Shown: piece by piece, positions 17,116-25,976 of the stretch
Layout of the letters: the number at the start of each line of letters is the position of its first letter
Position numbering within the stretch: the first letter of the stretch is position 1
Source of the DNA: Vibrio plantisponsor
Lineage (GTDB): Bacteria > Pseudomonadota > Gammaproteobacteria > Enterobacterales > Vibrionaceae
Direction of reading: 5' to 3'
DNA: 47,078 nucleotides
Assembly: GCF_013041605.1 (NCBI RefSeq)
Contig: NZ_JABEQC010000020.1
Location: forward strand, 1 to 47,078
Program-made: the position numbers and the translations under genes
Notes under the pieces: model-generated
The model's database searches: none
Seen by the model: the letters and a program-made list of their open reading frames with translations, nothing else
Told to the model about the DNA's origin: nothing

Positions 17116-17421
17116 GATAGTTACTTGTTCAATAATCTATTGATCAAACGCTTAAGCGGCGTAGTTAATGGCATGTAACTGGTGAATTTGCGGCAAACTA
17201 AACTCGTTAGCTTCTTTATGTAAATGTACAAGTTATCCAAAGTCATAGATAAGCAGTATCTGACAATGCTTTAGCTTTGTACCTATTCGAAAAATGGCAC
17301 AAGTAAGGATGAGGTTAATTAGTAACGATAACCAATAGGTATGGCTTATAAGTCGAGGCTAAATCAACGTCGAGATATCAATGGATACTGACGTTACAGA
17401 GTGGCCAGTTTGAGTAATATG
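17116..17421. other. Gene-free stretch between the DHH gene and envC
   Basis: This is about 305 nt between convergent genes. There is no convincing reading frame, RNA gene or T-tailed terminator for envC. A short inverted repeat, AGATAAGCAGTATCT, lies near 17250. I see nothing else to annotate. Confidence 0.6.
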
Positions 17422-18564
17422 TTAGCGGGTGAGCCAAGTGCGAGGGTTTTCAGCTCGGCTGTTGCGTCGAACTTCAAAATAGAGGCTAGGTCGTGATTGA
17501 CCACCGGTATCGCCAGCCAGCGCAATGGTTTCACCTGCGGTAACCTTATCGCCCTCTTTTTTCATCAAGGACTGATTGAAACCATATAAAGTCATATCGC
17601 CTTTACCGTGATCTAACAGGACGACTAAACCATAACCTCGAAGATATTCCGCAAATACAACCGTACCCGGATAGACAGCCGTGACGGCTTGACCATAATT
17701 GGCGGATATCACAATACCTTTCCAATCGACCTGACCGGTTTGACGTTCGCCAAAATTATGCAAAACGGAACCTTTAATTGGCCAAGCTAGTTTGCCTCGT
17801 TGCTGGCTTATCCCATCCATAGGGATGGCGTTGCGTTTCGCTGCTTTAGCAATTTCTGCTTTCAGACGAGTTTCATTACGTTGCAACTCAGCAAGATATA
17901 CTTTGTCGCCTGAAATGCTCTTCTGAATCTTACTGACTGTGCCTTTACGCTGAGATTGGGTCTTTGCTAGCTGATCACGTTTTTGGGTTTGTTCTTCTAA
18001 CAACGAGGCTATTTGGTCCCGTTCTAGCTGTATCTGTTTCTGGCTTTCTTCGAGCTGTTCTCTGGTCTGTTTCAGCGCTTGAATGGTCTCACTACGTGCT
18101 TTGGCTAAATGTTGGAAGTATTGACTGATACGGTCTTCTTCCACGTTGTTGTTGAGTAAGTTGCCGTTTGCGGTGGAGTTTTTAGTGATGTAATAAGTCT
18201 GAAGCAGTTGTTCTAACTTATCAGCTTGCTGTGTGCGCTTTGCTTCGAGTTCTTTTATTTTCGCTTGAAGTTTACTGATGTTTTGATTTGCTGACGTTAG
18301 GTTTCTTTTGGTGTCTTTGATCTGCTTTTCAAGATTCGAAATATTGATCTCTTGTTGTTTGAGAGATTGTTGTAATTGATCAAGCTGGCTCTGTTGTTTG
18401 GTTAGCTCTTGCTTCTGGCGAGATATTTCCCCCGTTACGCCTTTGAGTTCTTGCTGTGAAGCGGCAAAAACATTGGATACAGACAAAACAGAAAAACAGA
18501 AAAACAAAGTCACTGTCATGTGGACGAGGTTGTGCTTTAGGTAGTGTCGTAACGTGATTGTCAT
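17422..18564 (-). CDS. envC: Murein hydrolase activator EnvC
   Basis: The 380-residue periplasmic protein has an N-terminal export signal (hydrophobic MTVTLFFCFSVLSVSNVFA, cleavage likely after residue 34). A long coiled coil (about 38-250) rich in Q, E and K comes next. The C-terminal LytM/M23 domain (about 275-380) lacks the usual paired zinc histidines: the strand reads VVLLDHGKGDMTLYGFN. Such degenerate LytM domains activate amidases without cutting peptidoglycan themselves. EnvC links FtsEX at the division site to AmiB, which is encoded at 30427. It lies 172 nt downstream of gpmI on the same strand, but a terminator separates them. No strong ribosome site is visible, so the start is uncertain. 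Confidence 0.9.
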   Translation of the reverse strand: MTITLRHYLKHNLVHMTVTLFFCFSVLSVSNVFAASQQELKGVTGEISRQKQELTKQQSQLDQLQQSLKQQEINISNLEKQIKDTKRNLTSANQNISKLQAKIKELEAKRTQQADKLEQLLQTYYITKNSTANGNLLNNNVEEDRISQYFQHLAKARSETIQALKQTREQLEESQKQIQLERDQIASLLEEQTQKRDQLAKTQSQRKGTVSKIQKSISGDKVYLAELQRNETRLKAEIAKAAKRNAIPMDGISQQRGKLAWPIKGSVLHNFGERQTGQVDWKGIVISANYGQAVTAVYPGTVVFAEYLRGYGLVVLLDHGKGDMTLYGFNQSLMKKEGDKVTAGETIALAGDTGGQSRPSLYFEVRRNSRAENPRTWLTR

Positions 18565-18684
18565 GTGGGGAATATGTTCGCCAATAGATTCAATGAGTAA
18601 CCAGTATACTCAAAGAGTGGAATGAGGCGAGTGCCGGATGCAAAAACTTTGTCATAGTATTTGCCTTATAGCGAAATTTGGCGA

Positions 18685-18713
18685 TAAAAAAGCCCTAACT
18701 GGGTTAGGGCTTT
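18685..18713 (-). terminator. gpmI terminator
   Basis: On the - strand AAAGCCCTAAC and GTTAGGGCTTT (18713-18703 and 18699-18689) form an 11-bp stem with a 3-nt loop, followed by a T run (18690-18686). Confidence 0.9.
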
Positions 18714-18736
18714 CACAATCACTTCGCAAGTTCTAC

Positions 18737-20269
18737 TTATTTGTAGATAACTTGGCCAGACATTTCTGCTGGGATTTCAGTATCAGTCAGAGCAAGCATC
18801 GTTGGTGCTAGGTCTGACAGTTTGCCGCCTTCGATAAACTCGATGTCTTTGCTACCCACATACACTAGTGGTACTGGAAGGCTTGTGTGAGCTGTGTGTA
18901 CGCCACCGGTTTCTGGGTTGATCATCATTTCTGCGTTACCGTGGTCAGCAGTGATAAGTAGTTGACCATCCACTTCTTTGATTGCTTCAACAACACGACC
19001 GATACATTCGTCAACCGCTTCACAAGCTTTAACTGCCGCTTCGTACACACCTGTGTGGCCAACCATGTCGCCGTTCGGGTAGTTACAGATGATAGCGTCG
19101 TATTTGCCAGATTTGATAGCAGCTACAAGTTTATCGGTTAGTTCAGCAGAGCTCATTTCTGGTTGAAGGTCGTAAGTCGCCACTTTTGGTGAAGCAACAA
19201 GTTGACGCTCTTCACCAGCAAATTCGTTCTCAACACCACCGTTGAAGAAGAAAGTTACGTGTGCGTATTTCTCTGTTTCAGAGATACGTAGCTGAGTTTT
19301 ACCTGCTTTCGATAACCATTCACCGTAAGTGTTTTCTAGTGATGCTGGTGGGAAAGCCGCTGGTAGTGGAATGTCTGCTGCGTATTGAGTCAGCATCACA
19401 AAGTTAAGAGCAGGGAATACTTTACGCTCGAAACCAGCAAAATCAGTAACGAAAGTGCGAGTGATTTGACGCGCACGGTCAGCACGGTAGTTCATGAATA
19501 GAACCGCGTCACCGTCTTGCATTGCAGCAGACTCTTGGCCTTCTGCGCGGATTTCTGTTGCTTTAACGAACTCATCGTTTTCGTCACGAGCGTATGCCGC
19601 TTCTAGACCTGCTAGAGCAGAGTCGAAAGTGAAATCACCTTGAGCTGCAGTCAATAGGTCGTAAGCTTTTTCTACACGTTCCCAGTTGTTGTCGCGGTCC
19701 ATAGCGTAGTAACGACCAACTAAAGATGCGATACGGCCTTTGCCTAGTTTTGCGAACAGCTCATCAAAACGTTGTAGAGAGCCTTCAGCGCTGCGTGGCG
19801 GTGTATCACGACCGTCTAGGAAGCAGTGTAGGTAAATTTTCTCTGCACCACGAGCTGCTGCTAATTCGATAGCTGCATAGATGTGATCTTCGTGAGAGTG
19901 AACGCCACCTGGAGACATAAGACCCATTAGGTGAACCGCTTTACCAGCAGCAACCGCGTTATCAATCGCTGTTACTAGTGCTTCGTTTGTTTGGAAATCA
20001 CCGTCAGCAATAGATTTAGTGATGCGAGTTAGGTCTTGATAAACAATACGACCAGCGCCGATGTTAGTATGACCTACTTCAGAGTTACCCATTTGACCGT
20101 CAGGCAGACCTACATCCATACCAGAAGCCGAAATCAGAGTGTTTGGGTTGTTTGCCATCAATGCATCCATCACAGGAGTGTTCGCATTGTTGATAGCATT
20201 GTTGCTGCTGTCTTCACGGTAACCCCAACCGTCAAGAATCACTAGAGCCATTGGCTTCTTAGCTGACAT
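18737..20269 (-). CDS. gpmI: 2,3-bisphosphoglycerate-independent phosphoglycerate mutase
   Basis: The 510 residues compare with 514 in E. coli. The enzyme interconverts 3- and 2-phosphoglycerate in glycolysis using two manganese ions. The N-terminal metal site is in VILDGWG (Asp13). The phosphorylated serine is Ser63 in GQMGNSEVGHTNIG. HCFLDGRDTPP and the C-terminal ITADHGNAEMM are also conserved. GAGG precedes the ATG at a suitable distance. Upstream, 20270-20460 is non-coding and AT-rich and would hold its promoter. Confidence 0.97.
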   Translation of the reverse strand: MSAKKPMALVILDGWGYREDSSNNAINNANTPVMDALMANNPNTLISASGMDVGLPDGQMGNSEVGHTNIGAGRIVYQDLTRITKSIADGDFQTNEALVTAIDNAVAAGKAVHLMGLMSPGGVHSHEDHIYAAIELAAARGAEKIYLHCFLDGRDTPPRSAEGSLQRFDELFAKLGKGRIASLVGRYYAMDRDNNWERVEKAYDLLTAAQGDFTFDSALAGLEAAYARDENDEFVKATEIRAEGQESAAMQDGDAVLFMNYRADRARQITRTFVTDFAGFERKVFPALNFVMLTQYAADIPLPAAFPPASLENTYGEWLSKAGKTQLRISETEKYAHVTFFFNGGVENEFAGEERQLVASPKVATYDLQPEMSSAELTDKLVAAIKSGKYDAIICNYPNGDMVGHTGVYEAAVKACEAVDECIGRVVEAIKEVDGQLLITADHGNAEMMINPETGGVHTAHTSLPVPLVYVGSKDIEFIEGGKLSDLAPTMLALTDTEIPAEMSGQVIYK

Positions 20270-20460
20270 ACTTATAACCTCGTCAAATTCAAAGTAACTA
20301 AAAACTGAAATTAGCGTAATTTTACTACACTTTATAGCCGTTACTGTAGGGCAAGATCAATGATTCTCCCTATCGTTGCAATAAAATGTAGCCAATTGAT
20401 CAAAAAAATTGTCTCAAATTGCTTGTTTATTCTTATAGTTAGTAAACTAAAAATAGATTG

Positions 20461-21348
20461 CTAGTAGACCAAAATGCTTGTTCCAGCGACGGCGACAATC
20501 GCGCCTAGCCAAGCAAAACGGTTCGGTCTTTGTTTGGTATAGATCCAAAGTATAGGCAATAGCATGATAGGTGTAGTGGAAGAAAGCAGAGCAACCATAC
20601 CTACATTACCCTCTCGCAGGGCATATAAAATTAGCGTCATGCCCAGCGCCATACCGATAAACCCGTTGACGGTAGTAATACCAAAAATTTGCCAGTTCAT
20701 TTTCTGAGTCGGGCGTGCAACGCGAGTTCCGGTCGCTCGCAGTAAGCAGTGGGCGACAAACGCCGTCAGCATTCGGATTGAGGATGCGGCTACAGGATCA
20801 ATATCCGTCTGCATAATTGGCTTTGCAATTACACCACCTAAAGCTTGGCATAGCGCTGCGGTTAACCCTAAGCCTAACCCTATCCAAACGTTGCCATGCA
20901 CCATTTCTAAATGGTTACTGGCTTGTCCTCTTCTGCCGAAAAAGATGGCAGTTAATACACCAGAGAAGACCAGCGTTGAACCTAAGAGTTCAAGAGGCGT
21001 CATGCTTTCGCTAAAGAGAAAATAGCCCAATACAGTTGAAAAAACAGCATGACAAGAGAAAAGCAAGCCAGACTGGCGAGGTCCCATACGGTTCAAGCAG
21101 GCAAAGAGTGCGGTATCACCGATGAATATGCCGATAAGTCCCGATAACATCATTGGAGGAACGGCTGATGCTTCTACCGTTGACCAGCCACCGGTAATTA
21201 GTGCCATTGTGGCTAAAATAGTAAACGTCGAGCCCATTCTCCATCGGCTATAGGCAAAGGTTCCGAGATGTCTGGCTGGAGTAACAGAAAGTAAACTGGC
21301 AATAGCCCAAAGAAATGCCGCAGCAAGCGCCAGCCATTCATAGCCCAT
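20461..21348 (-). CDS. EamA/DMT superfamily permease
   Basis: The 295-residue integral inner-membrane protein has about ten hydrophobic segments arranged as two five-helix EamA repeats (about 3-135 and 150-292). The C-terminal repeat shows LYALREGNVGMVALLSSTTP followed by IMLLPILW, typical of this transporter group. Substrates in the family range from amino acids to nucleotide-linked metabolites, and none can be assigned here. The ATG at 21348 (MGYEWLAL) is chosen because AAGGA lies 7 nt upstream. A start 12 codons earlier has no such site. It sits alone between two terminators or spacers. Confidence 0.8.
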   Translation of the reverse strand: MGYEWLALAAAFLWAIASLLSVTPARHLGTFAYSRWRMGSTFTILATMALITGGWSTVEASAVPPMMLSGLIGIFIGDTALFACLNRMGPRQSGLLFSCHAVFSTVLGYFLFSESMTPLELLGSTLVFSGVLTAIFFGRRGQASNHLEMVHGNVWIGLGLGLTAALCQALGGVIAKPIMQTDIDPVAASSIRMLTAFVAHCLLRATGTRVARPTQKMNWQIFGITTVNGFIGMALGMTLILYALREGNVGMVALLSSTTPIMLLPILWIYTKQRPNRFAWLGAIVAVAGTSILVY

Positions 21349-21506
21349 GATTGATCCTTGAGAGGGAGAGAAAAGGGTACTCAATATGCCATCAAGGTTT
21401 GGGAAAACAAAGTAAATTCATATCATTTACGATGAAAGCAATGGCAGCATTATTAATGCTTCTTATGGGTCATGCTGTGACCGGAAATGCTGTGTAGCTG
21501 ATAACA

Positions 21507-21534
21507 AAAATCTCCCTTATAGAAGGGAGATTTT
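21507..21534 (-). terminator. Terminator of the INDY-type carrier gene
   Basis: AAAATCTCCCTT (21507-21518) pairs with AAGGGAGATTTT (21523-21534) and gives a - strand T tail. It lies just after the carrier's stop codon. Confidence 0.88.
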
Positions 21535-21551
21535 GAGTGAAGGAAAGTCGG

Positions 21552-22967
21552 CTAGGTGAGTATCCAAGTAGCGATATACACAATCAACAAGCCAACCACA
21601 CCAATGATGACCCCTGCTTTTGCCATGTCTCGGCTTTCGATTAATCCTGTTGAATACGCCAGTGAGTTCGGCGGTGTAGAAACGGGCAAAATCATCCCTA
21701 AAGAAGCTGAAAACGCGACAACAACCAGCAGTCCCTGAATACCGCCAACTTCGGATAAGCTTTGCATTGATGTGCCAATTGCGGCTGCGATTGGCATCAA
21801 TAAGTTCGCGGTTGCGGTATTTGACATAAAGTTTGCCATTAGCCAGCAGATGATTGAGAGCGTAATAACAACGGACATTGGTGACAGAGACTCGTAATCA
21901 ATCGCGTGCGCGAGAGCTTTTGCTAAACCGGTTTGTTCTAAACCAATACCAATCGCAATACCACCGGCAACCAGCCAGAGTACGTCCCAGTTGATTTGTT
22001 TGAGCTCTTCTTTGCCCATAATGCCAGTTAAGGTAAATATCGCTAGCGGGATTACTGCTACCACATAGGTGTTCATACCGTGCAGCGAGGTTGTCATCCA
22101 TAGAATTATGGTTGCAGCAAAAGTGATGTACACCACGATAGCTCGCCAGCTGCGCATAAACGTTCCTTCAAGTTTAAGCGTCATGGATGGTTGAGAAGAG
22201 GGAAACAACTTTTGTAATAAGAACCATGCGAAGGTGAGCTGGATAAAGACAAAGGGCAGACCCATGGTCATCCAAGATAAGAAACTAATACTGTGCTCAC
22301 CCGTTAGATACTGCAGTGCGATAGCGTTGGGAGGTGTGCCTATTGGCGTCGCAATACCACCCGTGTTTGCCGCAATAGGGATACACAACACTAAAGCTTT
22401 AATACCTAAATCGCCCTTGGGTGCCGATGCCACAATAGGTCCTAATAATGCCAGCATCATTACCGTGGTTGCGGTATTGGACATAAACATTGAAAACACA
22501 GAAGTAATCAGCATCAAACCAAGCATGATGAATTTTGGTTGAGTTCCAAAAGGCTTGAGCAGCACTCGGGCTAAGTTGTTGTCCAACTCATATTTTGATG
22601 CTGCGATGGCCAGTGCAAAGCCACCCATAAATAAAATGATGATAGGTGAGGAGAACGCACTGAATATTTCAGTGTAAGGAATGAGTACGCCTAACTCATG
22701 ACCTTCTGAAGGTGCTCGAAACCAATGTAACCCTTTATTTGAGATCATGATGAGCTCAAGGGTGATGATGAATATCGAAGTTGCAAACACAGGTACAGGT
22801 TCCAGTACCCATAAGAGTGCTGCCAGCAAGAAGATCGCCAGTAATCGATGTTGTATCAGAGTGAGGTTATCAATGGGAATCGCATCAATTGGCATCATCA
22901 GGACACCAAGAGGAATCAAAAGGCACACTAACAGTTTTATGAGCAACATGGGTTGCAAAGTCGGCAT
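21552..22967 (-). CDS. SLC13/DASS (INDY) sodium-coupled anion carrier
   Basis: The 471-residue membrane protein has both family hallmarks twice: Ser-Asn-Thr in MSNTATT (163-165) and MSNTATA (382-384), each followed by a TPPN hairpin motif (GTPPN about 210-214, STPPN about 430-434). These form the sodium and carboxylate sites in the structurally known V. cholerae INDY protein, which has a similar length. Di- or tricarboxylate uptake with sodium is the likely role, inferred from the family. GAGGA lies 7 nt before the ATG. It is monocistronic, ending at the terminator at 21507. Confidence 0.85.
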   Translation of the reverse strand: MPTLQPMLLIKLLVCLLIPLGVLMMPIDAIPIDNLTLIQHRLLAIFLLAALLWVLEPVPVFATSIFIITLELIMISNKGLHWFRAPSEGHELGVLIPYTEIFSAFSSPIIILFMGGFALAIAASKYELDNNLARVLLKPFGTQPKFIMLGLMLITSVFSMFMSNTATTVMMLALLGPIVASAPKGDLGIKALVLCIPIAANTGGIATPIGTPPNAIALQYLTGEHSISFLSWMTMGLPFVFIQLTFAWFLLQKLFPSSQPSMTLKLEGTFMRSWRAIVVYITFAATIILWMTTSLHGMNTYVVAVIPLAIFTLTGIMGKEELKQINWDVLWLVAGGIAIGIGLEQTGLAKALAHAIDYESLSPMSVVITLSIICWLMANFMSNTATANLLMPIAAAIGTSMQSLSEVGGIQGLLVVVAFSASLGMILPVSTPPNSLAYSTGLIESRDMAKAGVIIGVVGLLIVYIATWILT

Positions 22968-23092
22968 GGGAACATCCTCACTCCAAGAAGAATGCTCAAT
23001 CTTAAACCGTTGAATTAATAGGGTCTTAGAGCGGGGTTAAAGTTTTGGTTTTTTGCCGAGATAAAAGGCGGATGTGTGGGTTAGGTCAAAAC

Positions 23093-23120
23093 AAAATGCC
23101 CAGACTTAGCTGGGCATTTT
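23093..23120 (-). terminator. Terminator after psd, usable in both directions
   Basis: AAAATGCCCAG (23093-23103) pairs with CTGGGCATTTT (23110-23120) around a 6-nt loop. It ends the rsgA-psd transcript. Confidence 0.88.
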
Positions 23121-23137
23121 AAAAGATGAAGACACGC

Positions 23138-23998
23138 TTATTTGTTGATGTGAGCGTATGGTGTACCTAGTTGAGTTGGGACATTATTTTTCATGCTCTC
23201 ATCAAAGCGGATTGCGTCTTTAGCAAACAGGTTGATGACTGTTGAGCCAAGTTTAAAGCGACCCATTTCTTCGCCTTTCTTGAATGAAACTGCTTTGTTA
23301 CCCGTGGCCGGATAGTCCCAACGGTAAACCGTGTTACCACGAGGAGGCGTTACAGTTCCTGCCCAAGTTAGCTCAATACTACCAACGATGGTTGCACCTA
23401 CTAATACCTGAGCCATTGGACCGAATTCAGTATCAAAGATACAAACCACGCGTTCGTTGCGAGCAAACAAGTTTGGTACGTTTTCAGCCGTTAGTGGGTT
23501 AACTGAAAACAAATCACCCGGTACGTAAATCATCTGACGTAAAGTACCATCACACGGCATGTGCACTCGGTGGTAGTCGCGAGGGGATAAGTACAGTGTT
23601 GCGAATTCGCCATCACGGAACTCTTCAGCTAATTTCGCATCGCCACCTAACAGCTCTTGTGCTGAGAAATCATGGCCTTTTGCCTGAATCAACTGTCCAT
23701 TGTTGATAGGGCCAAATTGACTCACGCAAGCATCAGCTGGGTGAGTAATCACTAACTCATCTTCAACAATAGTACGAGCACCAGGCTTTAGTTCACGCAC
23801 AAAGAATTCGTTGAATGTTTTAAAGTGCTTTGGATCTGAATGCAGAGCTTCATCCATGTTCACGTTATATTGTTTGATAAACCAGCGGATAACGGCTGTA
23901 GTTAGACCACCCGCTTTAGCTGAGGCTAACTTACCGACTAAGCGAGTTAAACCGTGTTGTGGAATCCAATACTGCAGTCCAACTTTAATTTTATCCAT
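23138..23998 (-). CDS. psd: Phosphatidylserine decarboxylase proenzyme
   Basis: The 286-residue inner-membrane protein converts phosphatidylserine to phosphatidylethanolamine, the main phospholipid. The self-cleavage motif LGST is in GRFKLGSTVINLF. Ser252 becomes the pyruvoyl group, giving beta and alpha chains. The conserved VHMPCDGTL and YLSPRDYHRVH segments are present. It lies downstream of rsgA on the same strand, as in E. coli. The start codon sits at the end of a 15-bp tandem repeat, and the only ribosome-site-like bases (GGA, 24011-24009) are inside that repeat. Confidence 0.96.
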   Translation of the reverse strand: MDKIKVGLQYWIPQHGLTRLVGKLASAKAGGLTTAVIRWFIKQYNVNMDEALHSDPKHFKTFNEFFVRELKPGARTIVEDELVITHPADACVSQFGPINNGQLIQAKGHDFSAQELLGGDAKLAEEFRDGEFATLYLSPRDYHRVHMPCDGTLRQMIYVPGDLFSVNPLTAENVPNLFARNERVVCIFDTEFGPMAQVLVGATIVGSIELTWAGTVTPPRGNTVYRWDYPATGNKAVSFKKGEEMGRFKLGSTVINLFAKDAIRFDESMKNNVPTQLGTPYAHINK

Positions 23999-24038
23999 TG
24001 TGTTTCATTCCAATGTGTTTAGGTCCAATGTGTTTAGA
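23994..24038. repeat. Three tandem 15-bp repeats over the psd start
   Basis: TCCAATGTGTTTAGG (24009-24023) and TCCAATGTGTTTAGA (24024-24038) match at 14 of 15 bases. TCCATTGTGTTTCAT (23994-24008) is a degenerate third unit that contains part of the psd start codon. The units abut without gaps. Confidence 0.85.
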
Positions 24039-24160
24039 ACAATGGGCCAAATTGTCTGTTCTACTCAAAAGGTCAGCAAACCTTGAGCTTTGGGCGCGAG
24101 ATGTTACTGAAAATCGCCACAGGTGTCAGCAATTTGGTTATAAATGGCAACAAAATCTCG

Positions 24161-25222
24161 CTACAGATCCGCTTTCTTATTACGCGAATACTGACGATTA
24201 GCTTTGTTTTCATCCATGCTTTCGATGATTCTGTGATAGTTCTCGTATCGAGTTCGGCTCACTTCACCTTTCTCAACGGCTTCTCGTAATATACAGCCGG
24301 GATCATCGCCGTGCTTACAGTCTCTGAATTTACAACCACCTAAGTAAATACGAAATTCAACATAAGCTTTGGTGATGTCATCGGCTTCTAAATGCCACAA
24401 GCCAAACTCACGAACTCCCGGAGAGTCTATCAAATCACCGCCAGATGGAATGTGGTAGAGACGAGCCGCAGTCGTTGTGTGTTGACCTAAACCTGAAGTT
24501 TCAGAGATAGCGCCTTCTTCTACCGACTCGGCTAATTCGGGCATCAGTGCATTGACTAAGCTGGATTTACCCACGCCTGACTGACCGACGAAGATATTGA
24601 TCTTATCGCGCAGTTTTTCTTCCAAAGCCTTAATGCCTTCGCGGGTTTGCTTACTGACGTAAAGCACTTCATAACCGATGCGCTCATACTCAGCCAGAGA
24701 CTCTTGATATTGCAAACGCTGCTCGTCAGTTAATAAATCAATCTTATTGAGGACAATCAGTGGCGCAATTTCCAGTGTTTCTGAAGCGATGAGGTAGCGG
24801 TCAATGATGTTGAGCGATAACTCTGGCAATACAGAAGAGACGATGATCATCTGATTAACGTTGGCAGCAACTGGCTTCAAACCGTCATAATAATCAGGAC
24901 GGGTCAGCACTGAGGTGCGAGGTTCTACAGCCTCAACGACACCAGATATTCCCGCCAGAATTTCATTACCCGGCCGCCAAATCACTTTGTCACCAGAGAC
25001 GAGGCTTTCAATGCCACGTCGTAAGTTGCAGCGATGAATCGCTCCTGTTTCAGGATCTTCGATGTCAGCATGTTGACCAAAACGCGTAATAACCAAGCCT
25101 AATTTTGCGCTTTCAAGCATTGACTCTTCCCATTGTACGGAGTCGTCTTGCTTAAGTTTGCGGTGTTGGTTGTTTCTTACTCGCCTCACTTGGCCTTTAG
25201 TCAGCTTTTTTTTCTTTGCCAC
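24161..25222 (-). CDS. rsgA: Small ribosomal subunit biogenesis GTPase RsgA
   Basis: The 353 residues compare with 350 in E. coli. RsgA helps late maturation of the 30S subunit. The GTPase is circularly permuted: NKID (G4) comes before GQSGVGKSS (G1), then DSPG (G3). An N-terminal OB fold (about 40-110) follows a basic tail starting MAKKKKLTKGQVRRVRNNQ. The C-terminal zinc knuckle is GGCKFRDCKHGDDPGC. It is upstream of psd on the same strand and divergent from orn, the E. coli arrangement. Confidence 0.96.
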   Translation of the reverse strand: MAKKKKLTKGQVRRVRNNQHRKLKQDDSVQWEESMLESAKLGLVITRFGQHADIEDPETGAIHRCNLRRGIESLVSGDKVIWRPGNEILAGISGVVEAVEPRTSVLTRPDYYDGLKPVAANVNQMIIVSSVLPELSLNIIDRYLIASETLEIAPLIVLNKIDLLTDEQRLQYQESLAEYERIGYEVLYVSKQTREGIKALEEKLRDKINIFVGQSGVGKSSLVNALMPELAESVEEGAISETSGLGQHTTTAARLYHIPSGGDLIDSPGVREFGLWHLEADDITKAYVEFRIYLGGCKFRDCKHGDDPGCILREAVEKGEVSRTRYENYHRIIESMDENKANRQYSRNKKADL

Positions 25223-25386
25223 TATAATCTACTTTTATGAATTCGATGGTACTGATGAATTTGATTGAGTTTGTGCCAAATTTGAAGCTATACACATTTG
25301 AGTAAATGCGGTGAGCTAGGTTTCTTGGCTATCTGAATTTGGGTATAGTACCTCTTTTATCGACAAACCCATATAGGCACTCACTT

Positions 25387-25932
25387 ATGTCTTATAGCGA
25401 TCAAAATCTTATTTGGATCGATTTAGAGATGACTGGCTTAGACCCTGAAGCTCACAAAATCATCGAAATAGCCACTATTGTCACCGATAGTGAGTTAAAT
25501 ATTCTGGCGGAAGGCCCTGTGTTGGCGATTCACCAACCAGAGTCAGAGTTAGACAAAATGGATGATTGGTGTACCAACACACATACTGGTAGCGGGCTGG
25601 TTGAGCGTATTCGCCAAAGCACAGTGACAGAAGCACAAGCCGTTGCACAAACTATCGAGTTTCTAGAAAAATGGGTTCCTCGCGGAAAATCACCGATTTG
25701 CGGTAACAGTATTGGACAAGATCGCCGTTTCCTCTATAAACACATGCCAGAATTAGAAGAGTATTTCCATTATCGCTATATCGACGTAAGTACTTTGAAA
25801 GAGCTGACTCGCCGTTGGAAACCTGAAGTGTTGGACGGTTTCTCTAAGAAGGGAAGTCACCTAGCGTTAGATGATATTCGTGAATCAATCGCCGAGCTTA
25901 AATATTATCGTCAAACCATCATGTCGATTTAA
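25387..25932 (+). CDS. orn: Oligoribonuclease
   Basis: The 181 residues equal E. coli Orn. The enzyme degrades RNA dinucleotides left by other exonucleases, including pGpG from cyclic-di-GMP turnover. DEDDh catalytic residues are recognisable: Asp12 and Glu14 in IDLEMTG, Asp in GNSIGQDRRFL, and His and Asp near HLALDDI. The ATG at 25387 matches the family start (MSYSDQNLIWIDLEM), and upstream in-frame codons do not. It is divergent from rsgA and followed by a terminator. Confidence 0.97.
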   Translation: MSYSDQNLIWIDLEMTGLDPEAHKIIEIATIVTDSELNILAEGPVLAIHQPESELDKMDDWCTNTHTGSGLVERIRQSTVTEAQAVAQTIEFLEKWVPRGKSPICGNSIGQDRRFLYKHMPELEEYFHYRYIDVSTLKELTRRWKPEVLDGFSKKGSHLALDDIRESIAELKYYRQTIMSI

Positions 25933-25950
25933 GCGAATATACGTGAATCA

Positions 25951-25976
25951 AACCGCAGCAATCGCTGCGGTTTTTT
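25951..25976 (+). terminator. orn terminator
   Basis: AACCGCAGC pairs with GCTGCGGTT and six T residues follow. The stop codon of the convergent lipoprotein gene lies inside the T run. Confidence 0.93.

Noticed and set aside
17116..17421. Remnant of a gene downstream of envC (such as yibQ in E. coli)
   Set aside because: No frame or motif links this spacer to any protein that I recognise.
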